From Yersinia pekkanenii (GTDB taxonomy: Bacteria; Pseudomonadota; Gammaproteobacteria; Enterobacterales; Enterobacteriaceae), in contig NZ_CQAZ01000014.1 of assembly GCF_001152565.1 (NCBI RefSeq), forward strand, positions 1 through 64,000: DNA of 64,000 bases, in the 5' to 3' direction. The notes below the pieces were generated by a model that saw nothing but the letters and a program-made list of their open reading frames with translations, ran no database searches and was not told the origin of the DNA. The position numbers and the translations under genes were made by a program. Shown piece after piece: positions 37,878 through 49,981 of the stretch. Numbering within the stretch: position 1 is the stretch's first letter; each line of letters starts with the position of its first letter.

Positions 37878-38519
37878 TTAACCCCGAGTTGCCAGGCACA
37901 TTTCACGTTCAGCTTCAGTCAGAGAAGCCAGGAACGCATCACGCTCAAACACCCGTTTCATATAGACTTTCAACTCTTTAGAACCCGCACCGGTAAACTC
38001 AATACCTAACTGCGGCAAACGCCACAACAGCGGAGCCAGATAGCAATCAACCAGGCTGAATTCTTCGCTTAGGAAGTAAGGCGTTTCATTAAACACCGGA
38101 GCGATAGATAACAGTACTTCGCGTAGCTGCTTACGTGCTGCTTCTGCTTCCTGTGCATTACCTTGCTCGATTTTATGCATCAGGGAATACCAGTCACGCT
38201 CAATGCGGTGCATCATCAAGCGGCTGCTACCACGCGCAACAGGGTATACCGGCATCAACGGCGGATGAGGGAAACGTTCATCCAGATATTCCATGATGAT
38301 ACGGGATTCATACAATGTTAATTCGCGATCAACCAAAGTAGGGACGGTCTGATAGGGATTGAGATCAATCAAGTCCTGCGGCAGATGATCCTTTTCAACC
38401 AGCTCAATTTCAACACTGACACCTTTTTCCGCCAGTACGATGCGCACTTGATGGCTAAAGATATCGGCCGGGCCGGAAAACAGCGTCATTACCGAACGTT
38501 TGTTGGCAGCGACAGCCAT
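37878..38519 (-). CDS. sspA: Stringent starvation protein A
   Basis: 213 residues with a glutathione-transferase fold (SVMTLFSGPADIFSHQVRIV, then LYESRIIMEYLDERFPHPPL). SspA lacks GST activity and binds RNA polymerase, aiding stress and virulence gene control. I start at the ATG at 38519 (MAVAANKRS), the E. coli start. The 375-base gap to rpsI holds the operon promoter and the rpsI terminator only. Confidence 0.95.
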   Translation of the reverse strand: MAVAANKRSVMTLFSGPADIFSHQVRIVLAEKGVSVEIELVEKDHLPQDLIDLNPYQTVPTLVDRELTLYESRIIMEYLDERFPHPPLMPVYPVARGSSRLMMHRIERDWYSLMHKIEQGNAQEAEAARKQLREVLLSIAPVFNETPYFLSEEFSLVDCYLAPLLWRLPQLGIEFTGAGSKELKVYMKRVFERDAFLASLTEAEREMCLATRG

Positions 38520-38834
38520 GAAAACCTCCAAGATTATCTAGAAAACAGTGCGAATAGCCTACGGTTAGGTTGCTATCCTGAGTCGTTTTACCGCCGGTTC
38601 GTTATCTCAACAGCTGCTGCCGTAAATAAGCCTTGGTCGAGATAATCATTCAGCCAGGGGAGATACACGGACGCCAACAGTTCGCCGAACAGGCACAAAA
38701 GTGAGTGATAGTTTACCAGATTTTGCATGTTTTGTGGGGATGGTACTGCGATTTCGTGATCAATTGTTTATCTGACAACGGTTTAGCAGCAAAAATATAA
38801 TGAATCACATGGCGGGAGGGTATTTTTTAGGTAT
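38520..38834. other. sspA-rpsI interval
   Basis: No gene is seen. It should contain the sspAB promoter on the minus strand. Confidence 0.35.
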
Positions 38835-38864
38835 AAAAAAACCCGGTGAAACACCGGGTTTTTA
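38835..38864 (-). terminator. rplM-rpsI terminator
   Basis: CCCGGTG-TTT-CACCGGG followed by TTTTTTT on the minus strand, about 30 bases after the rpsI stop. Confidence 0.88.
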
Positions 38865-38894
38865 CCATTAATCTGATGCCGTAAAGGCAAAAAA

Positions 38895-39287
38895 TTAACG
38901 TTTGGAGAACTGTGGACGGCGACGTGCTTTCCGCAGACCCACTTTCTTACGCTCAACTTCACGCGCATCACGCGTTACGAAGCCCGCTTTACGCAGTTCT
39001 GGGCGCAGAGTCTCGTCATATTCCATCAGTGCACGGGTAATACCGTGACGGATAGCACCAGCTTGACCAGAAATACCACCACCTTTAACAGTGATGTACA
39101 TGTCAAACTTGCTAACCATATCTAGCAGTACGAGCGGTTGCATAACAACCATACGGCCAGTTTCACGACCGAAGTACTCTTCGATGCTACGTTGGTTAAT
39201 AACGATATTACCGCTACCCGGCTTAAGAAAAACGCGTGCAGCAGAACTTTTGCGGCGACCAGTGCCGTAGTATTGATTTTCAGCCAT
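38895..39287 (-). CDS. rpsI: 30S ribosomal protein S9
   Basis: 130 residues starting [20 protein letters not shown], the E. coli start, and ending with the basic tail [11 protein letters not shown] that reaches the ribosomal P site. An in-frame ATG two codons earlier (39293) arises by one base change relative to E. coli and is closer to the GGGA ribosome site, so initiation could occur there. It is co-transcribed with rplM. Confidence 0.97.
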   Translation of the reverse strand: MAENQYYGTGRRKSSAARVFLKPGSGNIVINQRSIEEYFGRETGRMVVMQPLVLLDMVSKFDMYITVKGGGISGQAGAIRHGITRALMEYDETLRPELRKAGFVTRDAREVERKKVGLRKARRRPQFSKR

Positions 39288-39301
39288 TGCCATAATCCCG
39301 A

Positions 39302-40127
<826 letters not shown>

Positions 40128-41255
40128 TTATGGCAGGTGCGGTAAAGAGAGATACTCTTCACTTTGCATTTCTTGTAACCGCGACAAACAGCGCTGATAT
40201 TCGAATTTAAGGCGCTCACCACCATAAATCTTGAACATCGAGACGTCTGCCGCAATAATCAATTTCACCCGCCGTTCATAAAACTCATCGACCAAGGCCA
40301 GAAAACGTCGGGCGGTATTCTCATCCCGCGTCTCCATACGATGGACGTTGTGCAGCAATACCGTGTGATAGAGTCGAGACAGCGCAATGTAATCCAGTTG
40401 ACTGCGTGCTTCTTCACACAAAGTGTGAAAATCCACCGCCAGAACCCCCTGTGCTGAGCAGATAGCGGGCAATGGCCGATGATTCACTTCCAGTACTTGC
40501 CCTTTATCCCCATCGTTACCGGCCAGTTTGACAAAAATATCCTCCATGGCCTGCTCAGTTTGTGAATTCAGCGGTGTCAGGTAAAGATTAGCCTGAGTCA
40601 AAGTGCGCAAACGGTAGTCAATACCGGCATCAACATTCATCACGTCGCAATATTGCTTAATTAACTCAATGGCAGGCAAGAAACGAGCACGCTGTAAACC
40701 GTTATGATACAAATTATCGGGCGGGATATTGGATGTAGCGACCAACGTGATACCCTGGGCGAATAACGCCTGCAATAATGTTGCCAGCAACATTGCATCG
40801 GTAATATCCGAGACAAAGAACTCGTCAAAACACAGCACATCGGTCTGAGCTTTGAAACCATCGGCAACGATTTCCAATGGATTTTCATGGCCTTGCAACT
40901 CAGTCAACTCTTGATGTACCCGCAACATAAAACGGTGAAAATGCAGTCTAAGCTTGCGTTCACTGGGTAAACTGTGGAAAAACAAGTCCATCAGCCAGGT
41001 TTTTCCGCGCCCGACACCGCCCCACATATATAACCCCTGAACCGGGCGTATCGCGCTACGTGGGGCCGTTCGAACGATCAAACGGCTCAGCCGCCCACGC
41101 AAACCCGCACGGGCCGGTGGCGTGCTTAGCTGTTGATTCAATGCCTGATAAATCGTATCCAGTCGTGCCACCGCACGCCGTTGTACATCGTCAGGTTGGT
41201 AGTCACCGGCATCAAGTGCCTGCTGGTAAAGCGCGGTTGGTGTACTTGGTTGCAT
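40128..41255 (-). CDS. zapE: Cell-division ATPase ZapE
   Basis: 375 residues as in E. coli, from the ATG at 41255 (MQPSTPTALYQ). It is an AAA+-type ATPase with Walker A GGVGRGKTWL (about residue 80) and Walker B DVLCFDEFFVSD (about 140), followed by sensor segments TSNIPPDNLY. ZapE acts at the constricting Z-ring under stress and low oxygen. It is divergent from zapG. Confidence 0.94.
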   Translation of the reverse strand: MQPSTPTALYQQALDAGDYQPDDVQRRAVARLDTIYQALNQQLSTPPARAGLRGRLSRLIVRTAPRSAIRPVQGLYMWGGVGRGKTWLMDLFFHSLPSERKLRLHFHRFMLRVHQELTELQGHENPLEIVADGFKAQTDVLCFDEFFVSDITDAMLLATLLQALFAQGITLVATSNIPPDNLYHNGLQRARFLPAIELIKQYCDVMNVDAGIDYRLRTLTQANLYLTPLNSQTEQAMEDIFVKLAGNDGDKGQVLEVNHRPLPAICSAQGVLAVDFHTLCEEARSQLDYIALSRLYHTVLLHNVHRMETRDENTARRFLALVDEFYERRVKLIIAADVSMFKIYGGERLKFEYQRCLSRLQEMQSEEYLSLPHLP

Positions 41256-41478
41256 GTTTATCAACAATCCCTGATAAAATAGTTATCTACTTTTAGCGAC
41301 GCTTTCTTGCTGATTTATCGGACAATCGTAGCATTTACCGACTCTGCTACGACGAAAGAAACCTGATAACCTTAGCCAAAGTTGCATCAGGATTCCACTC
41401 AGACAAGGTTAACGGTTATAGTGGGTATTATTAAGTGAAAAAGTCCTGCTGAACAATGAAGTCAAACAAGGAGTCATC

Positions 41479-41883
41479 ATGACCTGGGAGTATGCGCTTA
41501 TTGGGTTGGTTGTGGGTATTGTGATTGGCGCAGTGGCTATGCGCTTTGGCAACCGCAAATTGCGTCAGCAGCAAGTGCTGCAAAATGAGCTGGAGAAGAG
41601 CAAAACAGATTTGGAAGAATATCGTCAGGAACTGGTTGGGCACTTTGCCCGCAGTGCTGAATTGCTGGATAATATGGCTCGAGACTATCGTCAGCTTTAT
41701 CAGCATATGGCGAAAAGCTCCAATAACTTATTACCAGATTTACCGTTGCAGGATAACCCGTTCCGCTACCGCCTGACCGAATCTGAAGCCGATAATGATC
41801 AGGCTCCGGTTAAAATGCCACCTCGTGACTACTCTGAAGGGGCATCGGGCTTATTGCGCCCGGAACATCAGACCCGCGATTAA
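41479..41883 (+). CDS. zapG: Z-ring-associated membrane protein ZapG (YhcB)
   Basis: 134 residues: one N-terminal membrane span (ALIGLVVGIVIGAVAM), a long coiled coil (about 30-85) and a flexible, acidic tail. It is the DUF1043 family, tied to cell division, envelope growth and cell shape. AAGGAG precedes the start. Confidence 0.93.
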   Translation: MTWEYALIGLVVGIVIGAVAMRFGNRKLRQQQVLQNELEKSKTDLEEYRQELVGHFARSAELLDNMARDYRQLYQHMAKSSNNLLPDLPLQDNPFRYRLTESEADNDQAPVKMPPRDYSEGASGLLRPEHQTRD

Positions 41884-41890
41884 ACACGAA

Positions 41891-41929
41891 CTGACTGCGG
41901 TGGGGTATTCCTCGCGCCACCGCAGTCAG
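41891..41929. repeat. Perfect 13-bp extragenic palindrome after zapG
   Basis: CTGACTGCGGTGG (41891-41903) pairs with CCACCGCAGTCAG (41917-41929); the loop is 13 bases. No T-run follows, so it may be a rho-assisted terminator or an RNA-stabilising hairpin. Confidence 0.55.
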
Positions 41930-42137
41930 TACATTTACACTTCTATACTTACCTCTCCTTGAATTGCGCTACCGCGAACCTTATATCAAACGATATCTTA
42001 AGATACTTATTTTAAAACAGCAGTAGCCTTTTGAAATAAGTGAATTTTTTAACTTACTTAGGGTCTGAATTTACATCGGGCCTGTAACAGCCATCCACCC
42101 TATTCATTCACCGTTAGGTATGAGAGAGTTTAAACCA

Positions 42138-43511
42138 ATGAAGAAAACATCTTTATTCCTTAGTGCGCTGGCAATGAGTGTCGGCTTAGGTCTCGCGTCC
42201 GTTCCTATGGTGAACGCAGCAGCACTTCCCGTGGCGGTAGCCGGGCAAGCGGTTCCGAGCCTGGCACCTATGTTGGAAAAAGTGTTGCCTGCGGTAGTCA
42301 GCGTTCATGTTTCAGGCACTCAGGCACAGCAACAACGTTTACCGGAAGAGTTCAAATTCTTCTTTGGCCCGAATGCGCCGACCGGTAAAGACAGCAACCG
42401 TCCATTTGAGGGGCTGGGTTCTGGCGTTATTATCAATGCTGAAAAAGGCTATGTACTCACCAATAATCACGTCATCAATAATGCGGATAAAATCCGTGTG
42501 CAGCTCAATGATGGTCGTGAATATGATGCCAAACTGCTGGGGCGTGATGAACAAACCGATATCGCGTTATTACAGCTAATTGATGCTAAAAATCTGACCG
42601 CCATTAAAATGGCAGATTCCGATAATCTGCGGGTAGGTGATTTTGCCGTCGCAGTGGGTAACCCATTTGGTCTGGGGCAAACCGCAACTTCAGGGATTAT
42701 TTCGGCCCTTGGCCGTAGTGGCTTGAATCTGGAAGGGTTAGAAAACTTTATCCAGACCGATGCCTCCATCAACCGTGGTAACTCTGGTGGTGCGCTGGTT
42801 AACCTCAACGGCGAATTGATTGGCATTAATACCGCTATCCTGGCGCCTGGCGGCGGGAACATCGGTATCGGCTTTGCCATCCCAAGCAATATGGCGCAAA
42901 ACCTTAGCCAGCAACTGATTGAGTTTGGTGAGGTGAAACGCGGGCTGTTGGGGATCCGTGGCAGCGAAATGTCCGCTGACATGGCAAAAGCCTTTAATAT
43001 TGATGCTCAGCGTGGTGCCTTCGTCAGCGAAGTGTTACCAAAATCAGCGGCAGCTAAAGCCGGTATCAAAGCGGGCGACGTGTTGGTTTCCGTTGATGGC
43101 AAAGCCATCAGCAGCTTCGCTGAGCTACGTGCCAAAGTAGGGACAACCGGGCCAGGTAAAACCATTAAAGTTGGCTTGCTGCGCGATGGTAAACCACTTG
43201 AAGTAGCAGTGACGCTGGAAAACAGCAGTCCGACTTCAACCAGTGCAGAAACCTTGTCTCCATCATTGCAGGGGGCATCGTTGAGCAATGGTGAAATCAA
43301 AGGCGGCAGCAAAGGGGTCAAAGTTGAGAGCGTGACGAAAGGCTCACCTGCGGCGCAGTCTGGCTTGCAGAAAGACGATGTGATTATTGCCGTAAACCGG
43401 GTCAGGGTTCAGGATATCACCCAGTTGCGGAAAGCTCTTGATGCGAAACCGGCTGTAATTGCACTGAATATTGTGCGTGGTGAAGAGAATATTTACCTGT
43501 TAATACGCTAA
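42138..43511 (+). CDS. degQ: Periplasmic serine protease/chaperone DegQ
   Basis: 457 residues from the ATG at 42138. A signal peptide ends at about 28. The trypsin-like domain has His111 (NNHVINN), Asp141 (EQTDIALL) and Ser216 (RGNSGGAL). Two PDZ domains follow (about 258-355 and 365-457). It has the short LA loop of DegQ (QQQRLPEEFKFFFGPNAP) rather than the long one of DegP. DegQ degrades or refolds misfolded periplasmic proteins. It is followed by degS after 88 bases. Confidence 0.94.
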   Translation: MKKTSLFLSALAMSVGLGLASVPMVNAAALPVAVAGQAVPSLAPMLEKVLPAVVSVHVSGTQAQQQRLPEEFKFFFGPNAPTGKDSNRPFEGLGSGVIINAEKGYVLTNNHVINNADKIRVQLNDGREYDAKLLGRDEQTDIALLQLIDAKNLTAIKMADSDNLRVGDFAVAVGNPFGLGQTATSGIISALGRSGLNLEGLENFIQTDASINRGNSGGALVNLNGELIGINTAILAPGGGNIGIGFAIPSNMAQNLSQQLIEFGEVKRGLLGIRGSEMSADMAKAFNIDAQRGAFVSEVLPKSAAAKAGIKAGDVLVSVDGKAISSFAELRAKVGTTGPGKTIKVGLLRDGKPLEVAVTLENSSPTSTSAETLSPSLQGASLSNGEIKGGSKGVKVESVTKGSPAAQSGLQKDDVIIAVNRVRVQDITQLRKALDAKPAVIALNIVRGEENIYLLIR

Positions 43512-43525
43512 TTCGTAGAAAAATC

Positions 43526-43550
43526 GGACACAGCACAATGCTGTGTCCGT
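43526..43550 (+). terminator. Hairpin between degQ and degS
   Basis: CGGACACAGCA-CAA-TGCTGTGTCCG, an 11-bp perfect stem, without a T-run. It may partly separate degQ and degS expression. Confidence 0.5.
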
Positions 43551-43599
43551 CAAACTCATGTTATCCTCCGGTCATCCATTTACTCATGCCTTAAACCTC

Positions 43600-44688
43600 A
43601 TGTTTATTAAGCTATTGCGTTCTATTATTTTAGGGCTAATTGTTGCCGGTATTTTGCTGGTCGCTATGCCTATGCTCCGCAGTCCGGGCCATTTTTTTTC
43701 CGGTAACAGCAATAGGTTAGATGAAGAGGCCCCCGCCAGTTATAACCAGGCGGTACGCAGAGCCGCACCTGCGGTTGTGAATGTGTATAACCGTAGCCTA
43801 AGCTCCACACAAGAGGGGCTGGCCATCCGCACATTGGGTTCTGGCGTAATCATGAGTGATAAGGGCTATATCCTTACCAATAAGCACGTTATCAATAATG
43901 CTGAACAAATTATTGTGGCGTTACAAAATGGCCGAATATCAGAGGCGCTGCTGGTAGGTTCGGATAATTTGACTGATTTAGCTGTTCTGAAAATTGATGC
44001 CGTGAATTTGCCGGTGATCCCTATCAATATTAATCGTGAACCGCATATTGGTGATGTGGTGCTGGCAATCGGCAACCCTTACAACCTTGGCCAGACGGTG
44101 ACTCAGGGGATTATCAGTGCCACCGGGCGCATTGGTTTAAGTGATTCAGGGCGACAAAATTTCCTCCAGACCGATGCCTCAATCAATCAGGGTAATTCCG
44201 GTGGTGCACTGGTGAATACGCTGGGCGAATTGATGGGAATTAATACGTTATCCTTCGATAAAAGCAGCAACGGTGAAACACCTGAGGGCATTGGTTTTGC
44301 TATCCCGACGGCACTGGCGACCAAAGTGATGGAAAAACTGATCCGTGACGGGCGGGTGATCCGGGGTTATATCGGGATTACCGGCGGGGAGTACCCTCCA
44401 TTCAATGCCAATGGCAACAGTGCGGATCGGATCCACGGTATTAAAGTGAATAAAATATCGCCCGATGGCCCGGCGGCACATGCGAATGTGCAAGTGGGTG
44501 ATATCATTCTTAGCGTTAATAACAAACCTGCGACTTCCGTGAAAGAAACCATGGATCAGGTAGCAGAAATCCGCCCTGGGACCATAATTCCGATTTTATT
44601 GCTGCGTAACGGTCAGCAAATAGCGGTACAGATTACCATCACAGAATTAGATCAAAATGAAGTGCTTGGTCAACAGCCGACACCCTGA
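43600..44688 (+). CDS. degS: Site-1 protease DegS of the sigma-E pathway
   Basis: 362 residues from the ATG at 43600 (MFIKLLRS). One N-terminal membrane anchor (about 5-25), a protease domain with His96, Asp126 and Ser200, and a single PDZ domain (about 260-350). DegS senses unassembled porins by its PDZ domain and makes the first cut in RseA. In-frame ATGs upstream would add a non-membrane leader and are rejected. Confidence 0.94.
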   Translation: MFIKLLRSIILGLIVAGILLVAMPMLRSPGHFFSGNSNRLDEEAPASYNQAVRRAAPAVVNVYNRSLSSTQEGLAIRTLGSGVIMSDKGYILTNKHVINNAEQIIVALQNGRISEALLVGSDNLTDLAVLKIDAVNLPVIPININREPHIGDVVLAIGNPYNLGQTVTQGIISATGRIGLSDSGRQNFLQTDASINQGNSGGALVNTLGELMGINTLSFDKSSNGETPEGIGFAIPTALATKVMEKLIRDGRVIRGYIGITGGEYPPFNANGNSADRIHGIKVNKISPDGPAAHANVQVGDIILSVNNKPATSVKETMDQVAEIRPGTIIPILLLRNGQQIAVQITITELDQNEVLGQQPTP

Positions 44689-44708
44689 CTTATCATTGAA
44701 ATACAATA

Positions 44709-44746
44709 AAAAATGCCAGCCCGATATCAACGGCTGGCATTTTTTT
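44709..44746. terminator. Bidirectional terminator between degS and murA
   Basis: AAAATGCCAGCC / GGCTGGCATTTTTTT stem with a 9-base loop; T-runs in both directions. Confidence 0.82.
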
Positions 44747-44767
44747 ATCAGCTATTCAGCGGATGAC

Positions 44768-46048
<1,281 letters not shown>

Positions 46049-46120
46049 TTATCAATTCGAATTCACTGCCCGCCTTAAAACTGCTAACGATAGGGTTAAA
46101 CAGTTTATGGGCCAACAGCA

Positions 46121-46375
46121 TTAAAAGCCGTTTAGCTTGCGATCTCGCTGCCATTCTTGCGGCGTATACGCCTTAATGGATAGGGCATGAATACGGTTAT
46201 CAGCGATATACTCCATCAGCGGCGCATACACAGCCTGCTGTTTTTTCACCCGGCTCATCTCGGTAAACAACTCGCCCACCGCAATCACCTGAAAGTGGCT
46301 GCCTTCACCGGTAACATGTACTTCTTGCAGTGCCAATGCGTTCATCAGCACGTCTTTAATTTCGTTAATATCCAT
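46121..46375 (-). CDS. ibaG: BolA-like acid-stress protein IbaG
   Basis: 84 residues, BolA fold, with the [10 protein letters not shown] strand and the [12 protein letters not shown]-terminus. IbaG works with monothiol glutaredoxin on iron-sulfur homeostasis. A start 9 bases upstream (46384) is also possible. It precedes murA. Confidence 0.9.
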   Translation of the reverse strand: MDINEIKDVLMNALALQEVHVTGEGSHFQVIAVGELFTEMSRVKKQQAVYAPLMEYIADNRIHALSIKAYTPQEWQRDRKLNGF

Positions 46376-46445
46376 AAGATTCATTCTATTTTAAGAGGAG
46401 CATAACCAGCCAAACATATTAGTGGAATACGGCTTGCTCTGAAAC

Positions 46446-46483
46446 TAAAGAAAAGCCCCTGTTTTGCTATTACGCACAGGGGC
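46446..46483 (-). terminator. mla operon terminator
   Basis: On the minus strand GCCCCTGT pairs with ACAGGGGC, followed by TTTTCTTT. It separates mlaB from ibaG. Confidence 0.7.
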
Positions 46484-46589
46484 CTGATTATCTTACCCTT
46501 CTTACTCAGCACTGGGCGCTGTTAGCGCGGCTCTAGCAGCCGAATGACCGATGGATGGATATAGGCGGCCGCTAACTTAATTCCAATGG

Positions 46590-46895
46590 TTATTCTTTGG
46601 CCGTTTCCACCGGAATGATTTGCTGGAGATTGTATAGTTCAATCAGAGTAGATAACCGATCGCTGACACCGGTAATGGTGAGTAAGACACCCTGCTTGCT
46701 CCGCAGTTCACGAAAATGCACCAGCAATGCCAGACCAGATGAATCAACGCGCTGTAATTGGCTGACATCAATATGCGTCTTATCGGCCAACAATGCATCA
46801 CGCTGTTGCCACAGGGGCAACAGCGTTTCACGGTCTAATTCACCTTGGAGTACCAGCGTTTCTTGCTGAGACTGCCAGCTTAGTTTATCAGCCAT
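46590..46895 (-). CDS. mlaB: STAS-domain protein MlaB
   Basis: 101 residues, one STAS domain (LVLQGELDRETL, DVSQLQRVDSSGLALLVHF with the Thr/Ser contact region). MlaB binds MlaF and stabilises the MlaFEDB transporter. It starts 2 bases after the mlaC stop. Confidence 0.93.
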   Translation of the reverse strand: MADKLSWQSQQETLVLQGELDRETLLPLWQQRDALLADKTHIDVSQLQRVDSSGLALLVHFRELRSKQGVLLTITGVSDRLSTLIELYNLQQIIPVETAKE

Positions 46896-46897
46896 AA

Positions 46898-47524
46898 TTA
46901 TTGTTTATCTAACGTAATCGGTTGTTTTGCTGCAATCAGCAGCTGTTGCGTCAAGCCATCAACACCTTTCTGACGCAGGATAGAGGCCCATTCATTCTGT
47001 TTGGTGCTGATCATGCTAACCCCTTCGGCTATCATGTCATACGCCTGCCAGTGACCGGTTTGGCTATTTTTACGCCATTGGAAATCTAAACGCACTGGCG
47101 GACGACCATTTGGATCCAGGATTGTCACGCGGATAGCCACGATATTGGCATCACCCAGTGGTTGATCGGGTGCAACATCGTAGGTTTGACCGTGGTATAG
47201 CGCCAATGCCTGGCCATATGCCTGCTCCAGATACTGGCTGAAAGCATTGAAGTATGCTTCGCGCTGAGCAGGTGTTGCCGCTTTATAGTAACTACCGAGC
47301 ACCAGTGCACCGGCATATTTAACTTGAACGAATGGCAACAGCTCTTCACGCACGATAGTCCGTAAATAGTCTGGGTTCTGTTTGATCTTCGGTTGTTCGG
47401 TCTTCAGACGCGTGAATGTTCTTTGCGCAGCTTCATCCATCAGACGGTATGGATTAGTTTGATCGACAGCGTTAGCCAGTGGAGCAACCACCAGCAACGC
47501 AACCATAAGTAGACGTTTAAACAT
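46898..47524 (-). CDS. mlaC: Periplasmic phospholipid-binding protein MlaC
   Basis: 208 residues with a signal peptide ([19 protein letters not shown]). The mature protein has the Tol_Tol_Ttg2 fold ([20 protein letters not shown]). It shuttles phospholipid between MlaA at the outer membrane and MlaFEDB. Confidence 0.95.
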   Translation of the reverse strand: MFKRLLMVALLVVAPLANAVDQTNPYRLMDEAAQRTFTRLKTEQPKIKQNPDYLRTIVREELLPFVQVKYAGALVLGSYYKAATPAQREAYFNAFSQYLEQAYGQALALYHGQTYDVAPDQPLGDANIVAIRVTILDPNGRPPVRLDFQWRKNSQTGHWQAYDMIAEGVSMISTKQNEWASILRQKGVDGLTQQLLIAAKQPITLDKQ

Positions 47525-47536
47525 TCAGATACCCTC

Positions 47537-48100
47537 TTAAGGATGTTGAGTTGCAGGTACACTTTCTGCCGGTGTTGGAGCCACAGCCGTTGGGGCTGCC
47601 GGTTCACTTGCTGGCGTATCAGAATTACCATCCCCGCCACTCTTGTACAAGAACTGACCGATAAGATCTTCTAGTACCAAGGCAGATTTGGTGTCTTGGA
47701 TGACACCGCCATCTTTCAAAATACTGGTACCCATTTCAGGGTCTTCAAAACCGACACTCAACGCCAGGAACTGTTCACCCAATAAACCCGAAGTCCGTAC
47801 TGCTAATGAACTGGTATCCGGAATATGGTTATAACGTTGTTGAATATCGATAGCCACACGTGGGCTGTAGTTTTTGGTATCCAGCGTGATTTCCGCCACC
47901 CGCCCGACCACAACACCGCCAATTTTGACCGGCGAATTGGTTTTCAGGCCACCAATATTGTCAAAATTTGCGTAAATCCGGTAAGTGGGCTGATTGCCAA
48001 CTGATTTGATATCCGCCACTTTCAGGCAGAGGAATACGACCGCCAGGATAGCAATCAATATAAACACGCCTACCCAGACTTCACTTTTCTTCGTTTGCAT
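47537..48100 (-). CDS. mlaD: MCE-domain protein MlaD
   Basis: 187 residues from the ATG at 48100 (MQTKKSEVWVG). One N-terminal membrane span, an MCE domain (about 38-120, YANFDNIGGLKTNSPVKIGG) and a Pro/Ala/Thr-rich tail. It forms the periplasmic hexameric ring of MlaFEDB. Four bases separate it from mlaE. Confidence 0.95.
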   Translation of the reverse strand: MQTKKSEVWVGVFILIAILAVVFLCLKVADIKSVGNQPTYRIYANFDNIGGLKTNSPVKIGGVVVGRVAEITLDTKNYSPRVAIDIQQRYNHIPDTSSLAVRTSGLLGEQFLALSVGFEDPEMGTSILKDGGVIQDTKSALVLEDLIGQFLYKSGGDGNSDTPASEPAAPTAVAPTPAESVPATQHP

Positions 48101-48104
48101 CGAC

Positions 48105-48887
48105 TCAGTTCCCAAACATCAGTGCTGTCAGCACAAAATCTAATCCCAATACCGCCAGTGACGAATGCACCACGGTACGGGTCGTTGCCCGGCTAATCCC
48201 TTCAGACGTTGGGATCGCATCATAACCATTGAACAGCGCAATCCAGGTCACGGTAATGGCAAATACCAGACTCTTAATCAGGCAATTCAGTAAATCCGTA
48301 CGCCACTCAACGGCATTTTGCATGGCGGACCAGAAGAAACCTGCGTCGATCCCTTTCCAGTCAACACCCACTATAGAACCGCCCCAGATACCTACGGCAA
48401 CAAAAATCGCGGTTAATAATGGCATGCTGATAACACCTGCCCAGAACCGGGGCGCGACCACCCGACGCAGCGGGTCGATGGCCATCATTTCCAGACTGGA
48501 AATCTGCTCAGTGGCTTTCATCAAGCCAATTTCAGCCGTCAGGGCAGAACCGGCACGCCCGGCGAACAACAGTGCCGTCACCACCGGGCCTAACTCACGT
48601 AATAGTGACAAAGACACCATCATGCCGAGGCTGGCTTCCGCACTGTAGGTGGTCAGGATCAAAAAGCCCTGTAAGCCCAAAACCATGCCGATAAATAAAC
48701 CGGAAACCACAATAATCAATAGGGATTGTACCCCAACGCTATAGAGCTGTTTGATTAATAGTGGCCACTGTTTTCGCGGTTCAGGCCGCCCGACAAGAGC
48801 ATTGAACAGCATTAAACCTGCGCGACCAAAGGATGCGCAGACATTAATGCCCCGGCGACCTAAAGACGCTAATGTCTGTACTAACAT
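48105..48887 (-). CDS. mlaE: Permease MlaE
   Basis: 260 residues, five to six hydrophobic segments, with the MlaE/DUF140 block [21 protein letters not shown]. It is the membrane subunit of the phospholipid ABC transporter. Confidence 0.95.
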   Translation of the reverse strand: MLVQTLASLGRRGINVCASFGRAGLMLFNALVGRPEPRKQWPLLIKQLYSVGVQSLLIIVVSGLFIGMVLGLQGFLILTTYSAEASLGMMVSLSLLRELGPVVTALLFAGRAGSALTAEIGLMKATEQISSLEMMAIDPLRRVVAPRFWAGVISMPLLTAIFVAVGIWGGSIVGVDWKGIDAGFFWSAMQNAVEWRTDLLNCLIKSLVFAITVTWIALFNGYDAIPTSEGISRATTRTVVHSSLAVLGLDFVLTALMFGN

Positions 48888-48901
48888 GAATACTCCATCT
48901 A

Positions 48902-49705
48902 TTAGCCTAACAGCTCAGTTTTATAATCCCCAGCAGGGAAACGGAAAGGCACCGGGCCGTCAGCAATGCCATCAAGGAACTGGCGTACCCGCATATCCGC
49001 ATTGGTTTGCAACTGCTCAGGGGTTCCTTCGGCAATAACATGCTGATCTGCCACAATATAAGCATAATCTGCAATACTGAGGACTTCAGGCACATCGTGA
49101 GAAACCACCACACAAGTGACACCCAATGCATGATTAAGCTCATCAATCAGTTTTACCAGCACACCCATGGTAATAGGATCCTGACCAACAAACGGCTCAT
49201 CAAACATAATCAATTCAGGATCAAGGGCAATCGCCCGTGCCAGCGCCGCACGGCGAGCCATGCCGCCAGACAGTTCGGCGGGCATCAGATGAGCAGCACC
49301 ACGTAACCCCACAGCTTCAAGCTTCATCATCACCGTACTGTGCAGTAGTTCCTCAGGCAAGCGGCTATGCTCACGTAAGGGGAACGCCACATTTTCAAAT
49401 ACGGTTAAATCGGTGAATAACGCGCCAGATTGAAACAGCATGCTCATTTTTTTGCGCACATCATACAAACGCTGACGTGAAAGCGCCGGAATATTATCAC
49501 CATCAAACCAGATTTCACCTGCATCCGGTGCAAGCTGCCCACCAATCAGGCGCAACAATGTGGTTTTACCAATCCCTGATGGCCCCATAATCGCGGTGAC
49601 TTTGCCGCGCGGGACCGTCATGTTGATATCGGCGAATATCGGACGCTCACCACGAGTAAAACTCATTCCGCGGATCTCTATCAAATTCGACGCCAGTTGG
49701 TTCAT
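48902..49705 (-). CDS. mlaF: ATP-binding protein MlaF
   Basis: An ABC ATPase of 267 residues from the ATG at 49705 ([13 protein letters not shown]). Walker [14 protein letters not shown], signature [11 protein letters not shown] and Walker [14 protein letters not shown] are intact. An ATG two codons earlier (49711) is also possible; GGGA lies just before it. It is first of the mlaFEDCB operon and divergent from yrbG. Confidence 0.95.
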   Translation of the reverse strand: MNQLASNLIEIRGMSFTRGERPIFADINMTVPRGKVTAIMGPSGIGKTTLLRLIGGQLAPDAGEIWFDGDNIPALSRQRLYDVRKKMSMLFQSGALFTDLTVFENVAFPLREHSRLPEELLHSTVMMKLEAVGLRGAAHLMPAELSGGMARRAALARAIALDPELIMFDEPFVGQDPITMGVLVKLIDELNHALGVTCVVVSHDVPEVLSIADYAYIVADQHVIAEGTPEQLQTNADMRVRQFLDGIADGPVPFRFPAGDYKTELLG

Positions 49706-49981
49706 TATCATTCGTCCCTTAGGGATTGGGTTACTCATCTGCCGCCAATGCTACATCAAATGGCGACAATGAGCACAATGAGGAAGTCATTTGGCAACTT
49801 ATTACCGTTTTTTCGTCGCCAAAGTTGCCATAAGTTTTACTTTTCTGACGCTCACAGTCAAAATTAGGGTTAACCAACAAAGAGCGTAACGCGTTTTTAA
49901 TGGTTTTTGCCAACGGGCTATCGGTTACCCATTGACAGAGTCTGCCAACGGATCGGGATTATACCTAATAAAGGACTTTGC

